Below, piece by piece: positions 32,284 to 33,571 of a stretch of DNA of 33,571 bases. Both the position numbers and the translations under genes were made by a program. A model generated the notes under the pieces. That model ran no database searches and was not told the origin of the DNA. It was given only the letters and a program-made list of their open reading frames with translations. Position 1 is the stretch's first letter. The number at the start of each line of letters is the position of its first letter. This stretch comes from Allomyces macrogynus ATCC 38327 (Eukaryota > Blastocladiomycota > Blastocladiomycetes > Blastocladiales > Blastocladiaceae): contig GG745350.1 of assembly GCA_000151295.1 (NCBI GenBank), positions 594,158-627,728 on the forward strand, written 5' to 3'.

Positions 32284-33571
32284 ATGCGCGACTTTCACGC
32301 CTTGGCGCAGCGCGGCCTCGCGCGGCTCCGACGGACTCCCGGCGCCCAGACCGCGTCGGCCAGTACTTTACCCAGCGCTCCCGTCGTCGAAGGTGCCGCG
32401 ACTCCCGCGTTTAGTACCGAGACGCGTCCCGACCCGGTTGTTGCTCCCGTCCCCGCTGCCGCGCCCACAACCCCGCGCAAGAGCAGATGGGCACCCAAGC
32501 TCTCCATGTCGTTACCCGGGAGCCGCCCGACCTCTCCGTCGCGCAGCGGCGACGTCTTTGATGTCTGGTCGACGCGGTCCGTCCTCGCCGACGCGCTGCA
32601 CCTCGCGACAAGTCCACGTAGCGCGATTTCCCCACCGGCACCGGCGCGCGTGATCTCCCCACCGCCGTCACCCGTCAAGGAAACGTTCCACGTGCGCACG
32701 TCGTCCGTCGAGTCGCCGATGGTCTGCCACGAACACGATCCGGCGGGCGCGCGGCTCACGCTCATCATCAACCAGTACCTGGTGCTGAAAGAGTTGGGGT
32801 CCGGCGGGTTCGGGACCGTGTCAATGGTGCGCAACGTGGATACGATGCGCGATTACGCGTGCAAGGCCATTTCCAAGTCGCGGTTACGGCGCAAGTTTCG
32901 GTTCCGTGCGGTCGCGTTGGGCGAGGACGCGACCGAGTGCACAGATAAGGTCAAGACGGAGATTGCAGTCTTGAAGAAGTTGTCGGCGCACCCGAATATC
33001 ACGTCGTTGTTTGAGGTGCTCGATGATGTGCAGGAGGATAATCTCTACATGAGTATGTGCTGCGCGGTGTTGCGGTTGGACCAGACGCTCGGGAATTCTA
33101 GCTGACGCGCAGGCGTGGGATCGTGTAGTCTTTGAGCTCTGCGCCGGACCCATCATGAAGGTCGACCTTGGCCACCACGTTGTGCCGTTCCCCGAGGACC
33201 GGTGCCGCAAGTACTTTCGCGACATTGTGCTCGGGCTCGAGTTCTGTACGCGCCAGGTTTTCCTTTGTTTTCCTCTGGGTGATCCGCTCCCCCGCGTTTT
33301 TCCCTGACCCAAGCCCCCCCCCCCCCCCTCCCCATTACCGCAGTGCACTCGCACCGTATCATCCACTGCGACCTGAAGCCCGACAGAATCCTGGTTACGT
33401 TGGAGGACCGCGCCGAATTCCCGATTTCGGGATGGGGCAAATTGTGCCCCGGACCGAGCCAAATCCCAGATCCTGTTCCGCAAAGGTTTCCTTGGCATTG
33501 TCCCCGCCCGAAGCCTTGACCCCGACGGCAGAACCGGGTGTGGAAGGGGCTCTAAATGAGGGGTTTTGGGA
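32284..33571 (+). CDS. CaMKK/Sak1-like serine/threonine kinase, partial (3' end outside window, frameshift near end)
   Basis: Kinases of this group (CaMKK, yeast Sak1/Tos3/Elm1) phosphorylate the activation loop of AMPK/Snf1. Exons are 32284-33052, 33129-33245 and 33344 onward; introns are 76 and 98 nt. A Ser/Pro-rich N-terminus of about 160 residues precedes the kinase domain: glycine loop ELGSGGFGTV (from residue 172), Lys194 in YACKAISK, helix-C KTEIAVLKKL, HPNITSLFEVLDD then EDNLYM, and FRDIVLGLEFLHSHRIIHCDL. The wording HPN-I-x-x-L-F-E-V-L-D-D plus HxD points to CaMKK. Two oddities: the catalytic-loop Asn is Arg (KPDRIL, normally KPxN), and the DFG appears one frame off (GAT TTC GGG near 33424), so one base is missing near 33405-33415. 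Either the copy is damaged or the sequence is poor at this edge. Confidence 0.8.
33314..33328 (+). repeat. C15 homopolymer in kinase intron 2
   Basis: Fifteen C lie between a branch-like CCTGACC (33303-33309) and the CGCAG acceptor at 33343, where a polypyrimidine tract would be expected. Confidence 0.9.

Overview
The window is nuclear DNA from a eukaryote and looks like gene-dense, GC-rich fungal sequence. It holds twelve protein-coding genes; ten carry short spliceosomal introns (47 to 149 nt) within the window, one (DR1) is cut by the left edge and one (ATP synthase e) is intronless. The gene set fits a fungus: Pns1-type transporter, Rpd3 deacetylase, Ypp1/TTC7, fungal-style ATP synthase e, Esc2/Rad60-type protein. 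The GC bias and a donor preference for GTRCGY suggest an early-diverging (perhaps zoosporic) lineage, but that placement is inference. No ribosomal RNA, tRNA, CRISPR array or intact transposon was found.

Layout, left to right: DR1/NC2-beta (minus, cut by the left edge) diverges from an acetyl-CoA acetyltransferase with a mitochondrial presequence (+). Then come a TTC7/Ypp1 TPR protein (+) and ATP synthase subunit e (+). PES1/NOP7 (minus) diverges from a degenerate SLC25-like protein (+). The DNA polymerase epsilon catalytic subunit POL2 (minus, 5 exons, 2204 aa) diverges from a class I histone deacetylase of Rpd3 type (+, 8 exons). The deacetylase converges on a protein with two SUMO-like domains of the Esc2/Rad60/NIP45 family (minus). 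A low-GC block of about 2 kb follows, then a Pns1/SLC44 transporter (minus), a fatty-acid elongase (minus), an unrecognised four-helix membrane protein (+), and the first part of a CaMKK/Sak1-like kinase (+), cut by the right edge.

The genes are mostly housekeeping: transcription repression (DR1, RPD3), replication and genome stability (POL2, ESC2-like), ribosome assembly (PES1), mitochondrial and lipid metabolism (thiolase, ATP synthase e, carrier-like protein, elongase), and membrane or signalling roles (YPP1, PNS1, kinase). They do not form one pathway. Divergent pairs with short shared promoters are the main organisation.

The most unusual stretch is 24.2 to 26.4 kb. It contains a decayed, inverted, intron-bearing copy of the 3' half of the neighbouring PNS1 gene. 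Its differences from the parent fall mainly at CpG sites, now TpG or CpA. The adjoining 1.5 kb is almost free of CpG (none between 24901 and 25200). This points to methylation-driven or RIP-like decay of duplicated DNA. Exon coordinates were worked out by hand from splice signals, reading-frame continuity and remembered family motifs; no database search was possible.
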